A DNA stretch of 64,000 nucleotides from Diploptera punctata (GCA_030220185.1 JASPKZ010007797.1:3206001-3270000), one strand, 5' to 3'. Positions 11,699 through 21,836 are shown, counted from the stretch's first letter. Made by a program: numbers and translations. Notes: generated by a model not told the origin, from the letters alone.

Positions 11699-11998
11699 CA
11701 AAATAAATTTTCAAGAAAAAAAATATTACGTATTTAGGGGGGTTTTAATGCAAGATATCATATATGATACCTCTGGTCTCAACAAAGTTTTTGCTCTTTA
11801 TTTGTTGATGCCATCTAAAGACTGCAGTTGGAAACGATGTATGTATATATATATATATATATAAAGCTTGAAGCTCTGAAGGAGGTACATATAATACCAC
11901 CTATCACAGTGAGTTGGAATTATTACTGAAGCGAAAAAAAAAAATAAAAGCCAAATGTACCATATGTGATACCTAGGGATGCAGGGTACCAGTTGATA

Positions 11999-12043
11999 CA
12001 CCACGAATGAGGTGGGACAATAACATTAACCATGGTTTAAGAG
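11999..12043 (+). mobile_element. LINE-A, first block of an interrupted copy
   Basis: gaatgaggtgggacaataac to atggtttaagag is LINE-A. The same copy resumes at 12358 after SINE-1 and again after a fold-back insertion at about 12660. Confidence 0.85.
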
Positions 12044-12345
12044 TCCACCGCTGTGGTCTTGAGGTAGCGTGCTGCCTTGTCACGCAGCGGGTCCGATTCC
12101 CGTTCGGGAGAGGCTCCTGGGTGAGGTTTGTTCCTGGGTTTTTTCCTCGCCTGTAAGACAAATGTCAGGAAGCTTAGGGCCAAACGGTCCCCGAAAATCA
12201 TCCGGCCATCATCATCATCCTTCACCGGTGTGGAAAGCACACCTATAATTCCCTAGTAAAGCTGCAAAATATAGCATGAAAATGCTATGATTGCAGCGAA
12301 AGACCTGCCCTCGGGCAGAGTTACTATGGATGGATAAATGGATGG
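12044..12345 (+). mobile_element. SINE-1 inserted in LINE-A, 12-bp target duplication
   Basis: Perfect duplication atggtttaagag at 12032-12043 and 12346-12357, whose sequence belongs to LINE-A. The SINE has a shortened B-box region (ggtccgattcc), the terminal hairpin with loop ctcg, and a tail ctatggatggataaatggatgg showing that GGAT/ATGG units can be reiterated at the 3' end. Confidence 0.95.
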
Positions 12346-12374
12346 ATGGTTTAAGAGAAGTCGATTACACAGGA

Positions 12375-12662
12375 GATCCCTGTTTGGTTCGTCTTGTGGA
12401 CTAAATGATCGTGGTCCGGTTTTCTCAAAACTCGACGTTTTGTCTGTACTTCGCTAGACCTAATCAGGAGATTCTGTGTGCTCTGTATGAACTCCTCACA
12501 GTCGGCTGCAGACTGTTGAGCAGTTCACAAAGAGCAGCAGAATCTCCTGATGTGTTTCTACCGCAGCAGTAGACAAAACGTCGAGTTTTGAGAAAACCGG
12601 TCCATTTAGTCCGGAATACGAACCTAACAGGGATCAAGACACCGGCCGTGAAAACCTACAAT
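12375..12662. mobile_element. Fold-back (palindromic) insertion in LINE-A
   Basis: From 12378 (ccctgtttggttcg) to 12632 (cgaacctaacaggg) the DNA is an almost complete inverted repeat of two ~125-base arms, centred near 12506. Matching blocks include ttctcaaaactcgacgtttt in one arm and its complement in the other, and aggagattctg with its complement. A non-palindromic tail of ~30 bases follows. Flanking LINE-A text is tacacaggagat before and tatacaggagat after, 11 of 12 matching, which looks like a target duplication. No coding capacity. Confidence 0.85.
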
Positions 12663-12779
12663 GATACATATACAGGAGATGATTGAAAAACATTAGCTCA
12701 GGATAGGTATGTGTGGAGAGTTTATGTCTGCGCGGCCATGAATCTACGGGTTCTATAGTATCAGTGAGTTAGCTAATTA
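12663..12779 (+). mobile_element. LINE-A, 3' block of the interrupted copy
   Basis: Resumes at acaggagatgattgaaaaac and runs to gtgagttagctaattagg, so the GTTA-type tail survives in mutated form. Confidence 0.85.
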
Positions 12780-12805
12780 GGTATGCAGGAGGTTAAATGT
12801 GAAGA

Positions 12806-13165
12806 ATTGCGTCCACTGCTGTAGTCTCGGAGTAGTACCGCTGTTCCATATGCAGCGGGCCCTGGTTCGATACCCGATTGGGACAAGTTCATTGGGTGAT
12901 GGTTTATCTGTAAGATAAATTGTCCCTCAACATCATATTCCCATCACTGTCTTCATACTCGCCATGTTTAGTACGAATTTGTGTGAATGGTGTGTTTGGT
13001 CTTAATGTTGTGTTGTCTGGGAAGAGGCCCTGACAATGAGCTGGTCACTCATTCAGAGAGACCCTCTATATCCTTGTATTTGTGATCCGAAGTTTAACAC
13101 CTTTCTCGACAGGTTGTAGCACGTAATGGGATGTGACAAGTAAGAGGTTAAACTGACATGGAGAC
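12806..13165 (+). mobile_element. SINE-2 copy
   Basis: The head resembles SINE-1 (tgtagtctcgg A-box region, B-box ggttcgatacc) but the body differs: catcatattcccatcac, cgccatgtttagta, gggaagaggccctgac, ending near aagaggttaaact. Minus copies are at 16185-17478, 30325-30755 and 38205-38735. Confidence 0.8.
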
Positions 13166-13282
13166 GTAAAAGTGTTCCCACAGCAGGCTTTTAGCTTACT
13201 GCCTTTAAGTAAGACGCTAGGGCGTCCCCTTACAAATTACAGTAGCATTATGTACAATAACGTCATAAATGTATATAACTAC

Positions 13283-13466
13283 TAGCTAATACCTGGCGCG
13301 CGCTGGTACGTATAAATAAATTAAATATGTGTTTTATTTTTAGTTGAATAAGTAAAAAGAAAATTTGGTAGTATCTCCGTTTATTTTAATAACATACTGC
13401 GTTTCGTTGTGTAACATCAAAAATTGCGACCGCTATAGCGATTTTTAAATTTTCGTTTCACATGAA
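13283..13466 (+). repeat. Repeat L fragment
   Basis: Begins tactagctaatacctggcgcgcgctgg in substance (start 13281), then gttgaataagtaaaaagaaaa, and ends gcgatttttaaattttcgtt. Shared with 14560-14640, 56516 onward and 61910-62040. Element type unknown. Confidence 0.6.
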
Positions 13467-13835
13467 CTCCGCGGTGGACTAGTGGTTATGCTCCTTGCCT
13501 CTGGTCCCACGGATCGCGGGTTCAAACCCGGCCGAGGTCGATTGATTTTTTAGGATGGAAAATCCAAGGAGCAAGTCCTCCGGGAGGGACTTAAAGCCGT
13601 GGGTCCCGAGTCTGAAGATTTTCAGGCTCGTAAAAAATCCTTAAGCCTGAATGGAAGGGCCTCTAAGCCATTTTCCCGTCCTAGTACTACCTTGGCTTCC
13701 TAGATGTCGGTATGAGGCGGAACGCTGACCAAGGACCACTCAAAATGACATTGGCCTTTATACGAAAACAAGTGTAACTAAATTAATATGGTTCAAATTC
13801 TTCCCTGTAGGGGGAGAGCGCCTAAATGTTGGTTG
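13467..13835 (+). mobile_element. SINE-C copy
   Basis: tRNA-like head with A-box-like tggactagtgg and B box ggttcaaaccc at 13520-13530, then a body with tcctccgggagggacttaaa and cgtgggtcccgagtctga. Other pieces at 17700-17845, 21660-21837, 30957-31097, 42945-43290 and 60770-60830. Confidence 0.8.
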
Positions 13836-13839
13836 GTAT

Positions 13840-14292
13840 CTAATGTTGAGCACTTGATAATGAAATCATTCGCTCTCTTGCACTCCAATATTTAGCAGAA
13901 AGGCTGGTCTCTTCTACAAAAGCTGGACAACGGAGGAGATGGTTTCTTTCCATATTTTCATTTAAATTGCAAAAAGGGCATTTAGGTGAATCTGTTATGC
14001 CAATTCTGTGTAGGTGTCCCGTTAGTAGTCTGAATGTTGCTACTGCAGATTTTCTTCGTAATGTAGTAATGTCATAAGCTTGTAGATTTTCCCATTCCTT
14101 TCCAGATGTTTTGGTGGTGTATTCTTCTCTAAGTTTATTGATGTATTTATTTGAGATAATTCTTTTGATAGAGTGAAAGGAAACTGGAGTAGAAGTTGGG
14201 TTTGAAACAATTTTGCTACCCTTCTTGGCTAGAAAATCGGCTATTTCATTGCCTGTCACTCCATAATGGGCCGGAATCCATTGAAGTACAAC
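13840..14292 (-). pseudogene. LINE-H RNase H C-terminal remnant
   Basis: Minus-strand frame. Just upstream of 14259 the codons give LQWIPAHYGVT, and the frame continues GNEIADFLAKKGS, the end of an RNase H fold in which H and the D of IAD are catalytic-site residues. After that come RLLTGHLHRIGI and SPKCPFCNLNENMERNHLLRC, a CxxC...H...C pattern typical of the tail after RNase H in some non-LTR elements. The RT core is absent; upstream sequence lies in other repeats. Such an RNase H degrades the RNA strand during element copying. Truncated, so non-functional. Confidence 0.8.
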
Positions 14293-14494
14293 TTTTTTTT
14301 ATGTAGATGGGATAACACATGTCTGTAAAGGGAAAACATGGGCTTACAATATAATACAATACAATACAATGAACTCCTAGACCCATGGTTTTAGTGCATA
14401 ATAGATAGTAGCTAAACACTCGCCATCTATAAACATACATGTACAAACGTAGATGTTGCGGTGAACCAAACATGATGGTTGCTACAGTCAATTT

Positions 14495-14655
14495 TTTACT
14501 TTCTGATTTCAGGTAAACACCACGGACAGATTTAGCTGGCTTTTTTATATCTACCTGTGTTAATTTTAATAGGATAACCGAGTTTCGCTGTGAAACATCG
14601 AATATTGCTACCTCTAGAGCGATTTTTAAATTTTCGTTTCAGATGAATTCAATAC
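14495..14655 (+). repeat. Repeat L fragment, left of LINE-A insertion
   Basis: Shares gcgatttttaaattttcgtt with 13440-13460 and is cut by the LINE-A derivative at 14656. It resumes at 15208-15300. Confidence 0.65.
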
Positions 14656-15207
14656 CCTCCATGGTATCTTTACTTTGTCGTGGTGGAGTGGCTTGCGTGC
14701 TTAAATGATCCTGAGAGCTATGCCGGCGGTAGCATTGCTGCCGATTGGGTTACCCATGCCGGACTGGTCGAAGGTGATAAGCCAGACGAAGTACTTGGGC
14801 GAAAGAGTGACGATCTTTCACCGTAAAAATACAACCGTCAAGAAATGCGAACATGGGTTCATCTGGGGTAAAATTTTCCGTAGGTCAAATAGTCCCCCAT
14901 TCGGTTCTCCGGGCGGGGACTACTTCAGGGAACCCATGCCAAAGGCTCAAACACAGGGGACATGTTGCGCGTATGGGGGAGTGAAAGACGTGCATGGAAA
15001 CTTCTTGTAGGAAAGCCAGAGGGAAAACGCCCAGTTGGTAGACCAAGAATGATGTGGGAGAACAACATTAACTATGATTTGAGGGAAGTAGATTATACAG
15101 GGAATGATTGGAAAGCATTAGCTCAGGATAGGGATGTATGGAGAGCTTATGTCCGCGCGGCCATGAACCTTCGGGTTCGATAGTGCCAGTGAGTGAGTAA
15201 GTAAGTA
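14656..15207 (+). mobile_element. LINE-A deletion derivative with 5' leader, 15-bp target duplication
   Basis: Perfect duplication agatgaattcaatac at 14641-14655 and 15208-15222 bounds a 552-bp unit. Its first ~310 bases (cctccatgg, cttgtcgtggtggagtggct, gagagctatgccgg) are a leader also found at 59870-60063. At about 14960 this joins directly to the LINE-A C-terminal region (RPVGRPRMMWENNI, residues of frame 14962-15183) and a (GTAA)n tail. The RT and most of the element are missing. Because a single duplication surrounds both parts, they were inserted together. Confidence 0.9.
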
Positions 15208-15432
15208 AGATGAATTCAATACATCTAATGGTTTTAGAGCATAATAGATAGTGGATAAACATTCGCCGTACCGAATGCAACGTTGTGTCAATAATTGCAA
15301 TTTTTAGGCTGTAGCTGTAGGGAAGGTAACTTAAAATGTTCCTATAATATATGTGTAATTATTATAATATTTATAAAGGTTCCGGTTGGCCTCAAATTTC
15401 TTTAAAAGTTTTATAAAGTCAATCAACCCCCA
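15208..15432 (+). repeat. Repeat L continuation and AT-rich DNA
   Basis: 15223-15290 (gttttagagcataatagatag) matches 14383-14425 (gttttagtgcataatagatag), so it belongs to the same repeated unit. The remainder shows nothing. Confidence 0.5.
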
Positions 15433-15445
15433 AACATAAACATAA

Positions 15446-15787
15446 AAACTCCTGGTGCGACAGGCCTACAAGGCCCTTAGCCTACCAGCCGGCTGCTGGC
15501 CTCACATCCACATGTGTCAATCACGGAGGTAGATGATAATCAGCCAGTGTAGGGGTGACATGTGGTCAGCATGTCGAGTCCTCCAGCCGTTATAGCTGCT
15601 ATTCTCAAATTGGAGCCGCTACTCATTGTAGCTACCCAAATGCATCACGATGCTGGGTGGGCACCGGTCCCATACTGGCCGAAACGCAATGAGAAAATTT
15701 CTTCCCCCATGGAGACTCGAACCAGCGCAAGTCCCGTAGCTCTGCGCCAAGACTTCCTGCCTTAACCACTCGGTTACGGCGCGGGAC
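15446..15787 (-). mobile_element. SINE-D, complete copy, 13-bp target duplication
   Basis: Perfect duplication aacataaacataa at 15433-15445 and 15788-15800. On the minus strand the head reads like a Ser/Leu-type tRNA gene: A-box-like taaccgagtggttaagg and B box ggttcgagtctcc. The body carries gcatcgtgatgcatttgg in complement. 342 bp. Confidence 0.9.
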
Positions 15788-15800
15788 AACATAAACATAA

Positions 15801-16184
15801 GCAGGTTGAATTTTATGTATGAAGATATACACTATACAGCAAGCACTCTATTCTCAAATACTGGTAATATTTTCTGTTGTTTTAAGTGGCTATATTTCAC
15901 ATCGATTCATTTTAAGTGAAAGAATAACCGCAGCAATGATCTAATTTGTATGAACAATCTGTAACACTATGTGACAGTGAAGTGTGTACAAACACTGTGC
16001 ACTTGACGTGGGTTGAGAGGTCAAGGGTTAATCGCTCGTGTGAGTTATGTTGTTTATTTATAACAATGATAACAGATGTGTTAATTATTTACACTCAACA
16101 CATTACAGCCAAGTTGCAGGAAGATCAGCTGGTTTATCAAATACTTAATTACTTATGGCAAAGAGAAAATAATCCCATTCCATT
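15801..16184. other. No gene seen
   Basis: Unique-looking AT-rich DNA. A frame at 15946-16191 has no recognisable features. Confidence 0.45.
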
Positions 16185-16409
16185 AACGTAGTTTAACCTC
16201 TCACTTTATGCACCACACGGCACTTGAGTCTTACAGTAACACCACCTGTCGGGAGAGAGATTTTAACTGTGGATCAAACACATACTTTTTTTTTGAGCAC
16301 AAAAGTACATGGAGGGTTTCCTTGAATGAGTGATCAGCTCAACACAACACAACCTTAAGCGAAACACACACATTCATACTAAACATAGTGAATATGATGA
16401 TGATGATAC

Positions 16410-16452
<43 letters not shown>
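16185..16452 (-). mobile_element. SINE-2, 3' part of an interrupted copy
   Basis: tcttacagtaacaccacctg to cacattcatactaaacatag matches SINE-2 bodies. It ends in gatgatgatac and (AAT)n at 16406-16450, where a LINE-A and a SINE-E lie before the copy resumes at about 17042. Confidence 0.8.
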
Positions 16453-16454
<2 letters not shown>

Positions 16455-16747
16455 CTCACTGGCACTATCGGACCCGTAGGTTCATGGCCGCGCGGACATA
16501 AGCTCTCCATACATCCCTATCTTGAGCTAATGCTTTCCAATCATTCCCTGCATAATCTACTTCCCTCAAATCATAGTTAATGTTATTCCCCCGCCTCATT
16601 CTTGGTCTACCAACTGGGCGTTTTCCCTCTGGCTTTCCTACAAGAAGCTTCCATGCAAGTCTTTCATTCCCCATACGTGCAACATGCCCTGCCCATCGCA
16701 GTCTACGAGACTTAACTGTTCTTATTATATCTGGCTTCCTATAAAGA
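16453..16747 (-). mobile_element. LINE-A 3' fragment
   Basis: Minus-strand frame 16674-16465 gives MGNERLAWKLLVGKPEG then RPVGRPRMRRGNNI and ends RAAMNLRVR. The (GTAA) tail is cttactcact on the plus strand. It lies inside SINE-2, next to its (AAT)n run. Confidence 0.85.
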
Positions 16748-16761
16748 ATAATAGACTAAAG

Positions 16762-17036
16762 TAAAGTGGTCCCACAACAGGCCTGGAGGCCCTTGGGGTA
16801 GTAGGAGGTTAAGGCTCCCACTTTTTGTAGACAATCGGCACTTTATGTCAGCCCTGCGTGACGGCCGCCTTTACCCCAGAACAAGCGTCTGGTACTCATT
16901 TCCGTTAGAGGCTGAGTCGACCCCAGGGCCATAGTGCCGCCCGATGGTTTGGGTCAGTTTAAAAATCCTGACCCCAACGGGACTTGAACCCTCAACCTTC
17001 CGGCTTGTAGCGCAGTGCCTTAACCACTACGCTACT
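16762..17036 (-). mobile_element. SINE-E copy
   Basis: The minus-strand head gives tagcgtagtggttaagg and B box ggttcaagtcc. The other end is aagtggtcccacaacaggcc. About 275 bp; other copies at 20007, 24747 and 50985. Inserted in the same SINE-2. Confidence 0.85.
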
Positions 17037-17041
17037 ACTAC

Positions 17042-17128
17042 TACTAATAATAATAATAATAATAATTGTGATTGCCAGATTATGTTCGGGGACCGTTTGG
17101 GCCTTAACATTTTCTGACATTTCACTGG
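17042..17128 (-). mobile_element. SINE-2, middle block
   Basis: (AAT)n then attatgttcggggaccgttt and ttctgacattt. It is interrupted at 17129 by LINE-A and resumes at 17362. Confidence 0.8.
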
Positions 17129-17361
17129 CACTATCGAACCCGTAAGTTAATGGCCGCGCGGACATAAGCTCTCCATACACCCCTTTCCTGAGCTAATGTT
17201 TTCTAATCATTCCCTGTACAGTCTACTTCTCTCAAATCTTGACTAATGTTATTGTCCCACCTCATTCTTGGTCTATCAACTGGGTGTTTTCCTCTCTGGT
17301 TTTCCTACAAGAAGCTTCCATGCACGTCTTATTCCCTATTCGTGGCACATGTCCTGCCCAT
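17129..17361 (-). mobile_element. LINE-A fragment inserted in SINE-2
   Basis: Starts cactggcactatcgaaccc and ends cacatgtcctgcccat. SINE text is ttctgacattt before and tgtcttacagg after, so the joint is precise with at most 1-2 bases duplicated and without a GTTA tail. Confidence 0.85.
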
Positions 17362-17478
17362 TGTCTTACAGGTGGAAAAAAAAAAAAAATCTTCACACAC
17401 GAAACTTTTCCCGACCGGGAATCGAACCGGTCCCGCTGCGTACGAGGGAGGGACGCTATCCCGAGACCACAATGGTAC
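17362..17478 (-). mobile_element. SINE-2 tRNA-like head block
   Basis: tgtcttacagg, an A run at 17374-17388, then B box gggaatcgaacc (complement ggttcgattcc) and tcccgagaccaca, the shared SINE-1/2 head. Confidence 0.8.
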
Positions 17479-17699
17479 ACAGGAAATATATATAGTCCCA
17501 AGTAACCGTGATAGGTTGAATTAGTTTAATTAAACTCAACAGCAGTTTGCACTAAAATTCCAAATTTACTTTATTTCCTTCACAATAATTCATTGTATAA
17601 CCACATATAATTATTCTGCTGTAAGTTCCTCATAAACAAGAACTACATGACTGAATAAAGAGGCATCTGTATAAAATTACCAACCGTTGTCAATCCAAG

Positions 17700-17845
17700 T
17701 AATACCCTTGTTGCTCACTAGGCGTCTCACTATGACGTGATGTCGAACCCGTATCACTCGCTGACGTCTATGGGTAAATAAGAGTAACTAATATAACATA
17801 CTAGAAACACTCCTACTAGGAGACGCCCTAATCCCCACACGAGGA
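17700..17845 (+). mobile_element. SINE-C tail fragment
   Basis: gctgacgtctatgggtaaat and ctcctactaggagacgcc parallel the SINE-C tails at 30990-31070 and 43205-43280. Confidence 0.5.
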
Positions 17846-17904
17846 AGTATGAGGGATGTAGATAAAGAAATATATTTAGAATTAGTAGGCCTAAGTAAAA
17901 AAAT

Positions 17905-18250
17905 GGTACAATGTTATGCATCAACCGGTTAAACGCCTTTTTTAAATTGAGATTTTGATGTCTGTTGCATTGGCTCATGAAGTAAGTGTACGCACACTTT
18001 TAGCGCCAAATCTTTAAATATAGCCTTATTATTAAATAAAATGTAAACGCCATAAGTCCTACTAGAGATTCTGTGTTTTGCAACAAACTGCTATGAAACC
18101 AGATCTTCATAAATGCTAATCTAAATTTTGCATAATGCAGTAAAGCGCCAAATGTTCCCGCTCTTAGATTGTTGATGCAGAACTGTCAAACAAGGAAAAT
18201 AACTTGCAATATCCAGCACTGTTAGTTTGGCGCTACAAAAAAAGTAGTGA
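17905..18250 (+). repeat. Repeat I, copy 1
   Basis: Matches the reverse complement of 51320-51655 over about 340 bp: ggctcatgaagtaagtg, accagatcttcataaatgct, cccgctcttagattgttgatg in pieces, and tagtttggcgcta. No coding capacity seen. Unknown type. Confidence 0.75.
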
Positions 18251-18380
18251 AGATTGACGACTTACTTAAACTTTAAACTATTTTCCTCGAAACTTATATA
18301 GTAGCGCATAGCCTGTTTATGCATAACGCCGTCCAATTTTAAAATTTATTATTGACCAGTCTTCAACTTCATTTTTTTAT

Positions 18381-18383
<3 letters not shown>

Positions 18384-18427
<44 letters not shown>

Positions 18428-18446
18428 GGGAGAGAGAGAGAGAGAA
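18384..18446. repeat. (GA)n microsatellite
   Basis: About 60 bases of GA, interrupted once by ggagggg. Confidence 0.95.
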
Positions 18447-18463
18447 CTTAACCTCCTACAAGT

Positions 18464-18626
18464 TTTTTTTATTAGGAAAGGTGCACTCAGTTGAGCATTA
18501 ATGGGGGACAGGACACACACCCAGACCCAAGGTAGAGATATAAAAATCCCTTACCCCGCCGGGAATCGAAACCGGGTCGCCGGAGTGGAAGGTAGGGACT
18601 CTACCGACTACGCCACGGCGACGGAC
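18464..18626 (-). mobile_element. SINE-F copy, 15-bp target duplication
   Basis: Direct repeats taacctcctacaagt (18449-18463) and taacctcctgcaagt (18627-18641). On the minus strand the head has tggcgtagtcggtagag-like A box and a B box interrupted by one base. The opposite end is a T8 run, i.e. a short poly-A tail on the element strand. 163 bp; second copy at 52697-52829. Confidence 0.85.
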
Positions 18627-18641
18627 TAACCTCCTGCAAGT

Positions 18642-18974
18642 CGATAATAGAATAAATAACTTGCATTGTAGTTCACTGAATTGAACATGATCTGCTGCAC
18701 CTGATAGCTAAATTAATCAATCATTATCTGTAACCTTCACGTTTGCAAGAACGTGGGCTTGAGTAACAGCCTCCAGTTAACCTTATTTAGATAACTAAAT
18801 TTTAATTTCCTTGTTTTATTTTTTCTACGTAACGTCAATCCACAAATCAGCATTACAATAAATATTATGTTTTCTGTACAACTAAGGCAATATCACCTCA
18901 TAAGGAATGTTCTACATCACACAACCTAACAAGGAACTGTAGTCATCCAAGTCAAGTGGTAAGACGTAATAACT
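18642..18974. other. No gene seen
   Basis: AT-rich DNA with no recognised family. Confidence 0.45.
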
Positions 18975-19625
18975 AACTCAGTTGCAATTGTCGAACCCAT
19001 AGGTTCATGGCTGCACGGACATAAGCTCTCCATAATCCCTATTGAGATGTTTTCCAATCATCCCCTATATAATCTATTTCCCTCAAATCATGGTTAGTGC
19101 TATTCTCCTACCTCATTCTTGGTCTATCAACTGGACTTTTTCCGTCTGATTTTCCTACAAGAAGCCTCAATGCTCCTCTTTCATTCCCTATCGATGCCCA
19201 CGTCCTGCCCATCGCAGTCTACGAGACTTGACCGTTCTTATTATATCTGGTTTCCTATAAAGATCGTGTAACACTCTGTTCTGCAGTCTTCTCCATTCGC
19301 TTCTCTGTTCATCTTTCTTTGGTCAAAAAAAAATCCTATGAACTTTATTCTCAAATATTCGCAATCTTTTCTCCTCCCTTAAAGTAAGAGTCCATGTTTC
19401 ACATCCATATAACTGGGAGAATAATAGTTTTATATGTTTTCAGTTTAACGTTTTTTGAAAGTAGTTGGGACGTCAAGAGTCCCTGTAATGCATAATAACA
19501 CGCATTTCCAGAATTGAGCCTATGTTTAATTTCTTTTTGCATCTCAATCATATTTGCAATTATTGTTCCTAGGTATTTGATTTAGCCACTTCTTCAAAAT
19601 TTCCCTGATTTGTCATAAATGTGGT
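18975..19625 (-). mobile_element. LINE-A 3' region, longer degenerate copy
   Basis: About 650 bp. It starts at the 3' end (gaacccataggttcatggct) and reaches back past the LTLREE segment to the sequence for EEVAEFKYLG (complement near 19560-19615). Many frameshifts. Confidence 0.85.
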
Positions 19626-20006
19626 GAGAGTTAAACAAAATTAATGGAATGGAATTAAAAGAACAAGACCATTTGGTACATTCATCTCTTCTAAAATGTC
19701 TATAACAGTTTTCATTTCAAGTTGTCAAAGGGCTTCTCCAAATCGGTATGATTTTGAAGTAATTATTGTAATTGCTCTCTAATTAAAACTGTGCCTCAAA
19801 CTCAGTTTCCTATACCAATACCGAGCTAAGTTCCAATTCTACTGTAAAAAGCTTAGATAAGGCATTACTCCGTCTGTTGGGGGAACCATGGTGCTACTTT
19901 TAACCGTCATATGACTGAATTGTGTACTGAACTGTCATCGATAGAAACATTGTTCTTAGGCAGCATCGTATTTTACGGAAAATAGGACTGAATACAAGGT
20001 AAGATG

Positions 20007-20310
20007 GGGCACGCCGTAGCGGCAATACGCTACAAATAGGATGGTCGAGGGTTCGAATCCCGGTGGGATCAGGATTTTTAAACTGACCCAAACTTTCTGG
20101 TGGCACCATGGCCCTGACGTCGACTCAGCCTCTAACGGATGAGTACCAGACGCTTGATCTGGAGATAAAGACGGCCGTCACGCAGAGCTTACGACCCGGT
20201 TGACACCAAGTGCCGATTGTCTAGAAAAAGTGGGAGCCTTAACCTCCTACTACCCCAAGGGTCTCCTATGGTTTGTAGTGGGATCACTTTACTTCCCCCG
20301 GCCCCCAAGA
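20007..20310 (+). mobile_element. SINE-E inserted in repeat J
   Basis: taagatg at 20000-20006 and 20311-20317 flanks the element. The empty site in copy 1 reads acaagatgataccaa near 8919. Head B box ggttcgaatcc; body gtaccagacgctt and aagtgccgattgtctag. Confidence 0.9.
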
Positions 20311-20407
20311 TAAGATGTTACCAATAAAAGGAACTTCCTACATTTCTTATTTATATATGACAAAATATATTATGGACCAACTAATTAGAAGTTGTACACT
20401 TTTTACA

Positions 20408-20620
20408 TTATGTCGATAGATATCGTTCACTTACAATTTCATTACAAGCAGAATTTATGTTCCATGTTGACTCGCTTGTAAATTCTGCTGTTATTTTCAC
20501 CACATCCTCAATGATTATTGTGGGATATTTTTCAGTAACTATTTGAAAACATTCAAAAAAGTCTTTCTCTCCGTTTTTAAAATAGGCTACTTCCCTTTGC
20601 AATATCTTATAATTATACAA
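20408..20620 (-). CDS. Conserved short frame in repeat J, copy 2
   Basis: Counterpart of 9004-9201. TEKYPTIIIEDVVKITAEFT aligns with the other copy, with two residues missing and mostly conservative changes. The start is a TTG, so no natural start is visible; 71 codons. Function unknown. Confidence 0.3.
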   Translation of the reverse strand: MYNYKILQREVAYFKNGEKDFFECFQIVTEKYPTIIIEDVVKITAEFTSESTWNINSACNEIVSERYLST

Positions 20621-20784
20621 AAAGCGGCTATTTTGAAACGACTGAATACCCCACGTATTCTACTTGAGCATGCTTAGGAATGAAACAATGCCTATTTAAT
20701 CTATTAAAATTGTAATTATAATATATTTTAAGATTCTCCTATATAAGTTATAGAGACATGTGCTAGATTATATATATACTCTAT

Positions 20785-21050
20785 AGTGATCTACCCTCAC
20801 TGCAATCATAGCATGTTCATGCTCTGTTTTATAGCTTTACTAGGGAATTATAGGTGTGGTAGCTTCCCGTTGCTTTCCACATCGGTGAAGGATGATAATG
20901 ATGGCAAATGATGTTCGGGGACCTTATGGGCCTTAAAACTACCTGAAATTTGTCTTGCAGGTGAGGAAAAACTCGAAAAAAACCTCACCCGGGAAACTTG
21001 TCCCGACCGTGAAAATCCGGGCCCACTACGTGACAATTCAGCGGTGGATA
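20785..21050 (-). mobile_element. SINE-1 copy, degenerate head
   Basis: ctgcaatcatagcatgttca, ggtagcttcccgttgctttc and gtcttgcaggtgaggaaaa are SINE-1. Part of the B-box region is deleted (tgaaaatccggg). A TAGGCCTA octamer and a (TA)n run follow. Confidence 0.85.
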
Positions 21051-21054
21051 TAGG

Positions 21055-21101
<47 letters not shown>
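21051..21101. repeat. (TA)n microsatellite at SINE-1 5' flank
   Basis: Pure TA from 21057 to 21094, starting with TAGGCCTA at 21051-21058. Confidence 0.95.
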
Positions 21102-21225
21102 TTTTCTCTATTTTGAGTGTTAGAGAGAAACTACTTTTTTTACATTCACAAAGGTAAAATCGTTGTTCGGCCAATGAAAACACAATCGATACAGGTACAT
21201 GTGGATTTGATCTTAGCTCCGACAA

Positions 21226-21600
21226 AATATGTCTGGTTTCGGGCACACAACTGTTTCTGAGGTATCAGTTTATTAGTCACCAAAACTAGATCCGTATATT
21301 CGACTCGCTGAAAATTCCCCTTAGTTTCCGCAATTCCTGCATGACGGACTATGAGTTTGAGATAATAGGGAAGGTTACCTTGGCGAGAGGTTACTCCCGG
21401 TTACAAGAAATGCACAACTACAGCGTGTCTCATTACTTGGCACCACCAGAGCGAGACATGACTAGGTTTGTTGTAATGCCGGTCGAAAAGCGGAACATTC
21501 CAACCAAAACCGATGGCCGCTTGTGGCAAATCAAAAAGCAGATACAATATATAGATGTGTGTGTGTGCTCTTACATACACCCATGCGGCGAGGATGCTCC
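21226..21600. other. No recognised gene
   Basis: A frame 21341-21691 (plus) is open for 116 codons, but its 3' half runs into a SINE-C tail and its first part matches nothing I know. I do not call it a gene. Confidence 0.35.
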
Positions 21601-21659
21601 CTTGAGGAAATTACTTATCCAAGCCAATTTAGTTAGCTCGTTTCTCAACGAGTGTTATG

Positions 21660-21836
21660 TGGTTAGCACATCGCCTCGATCAGACATCTAGTATCCAACT
21701 GAGGTATTACTCTGATGTATGAATGTCTGTTAAATTTTGCTCACAGGCCTTTTTATGGAGGCTTGCGGTGCTTTTATGAGCCTGAAAGTCTTCAGACTCA
21801 GGACCCACGGCTTAAAGTCCCTGCCGGAGCCAGAAC

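Larger units (their letters stand above)
19815..21225 (-). repeat. Repeat J, copy 2, carrying two SINEs
   Basis: Aligns with 8750-9540: gagctaagttcca, tattttacggaaaataggact, the short frame, and ggccaatgaaaac near 21160. SINE-E at 20007-20310 and SINE-1 at about 20785-21050 are absent from copy 1, which keeps the uninterrupted sequence. Confidence 0.65.

Noticed and set aside
13500..13535. SINE heads as functional tRNA genes
   Set aside because: They have A and B boxes but no consistent cloverleaf, and occur as parts of dispersed ~330-bp repeats. Only the two tRNA-Asn genes fold and terminate properly.
13840..14292. Virus-derived or LTR element RNase H
   Set aside because: The CxxC...H...C tail and lack of integrase or LTRs fit a non-LTR element better.
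21341..21691. 116-codon frame as a gene
   Set aside because: Its second half lies in a SINE-C tail region and no motif is visible.
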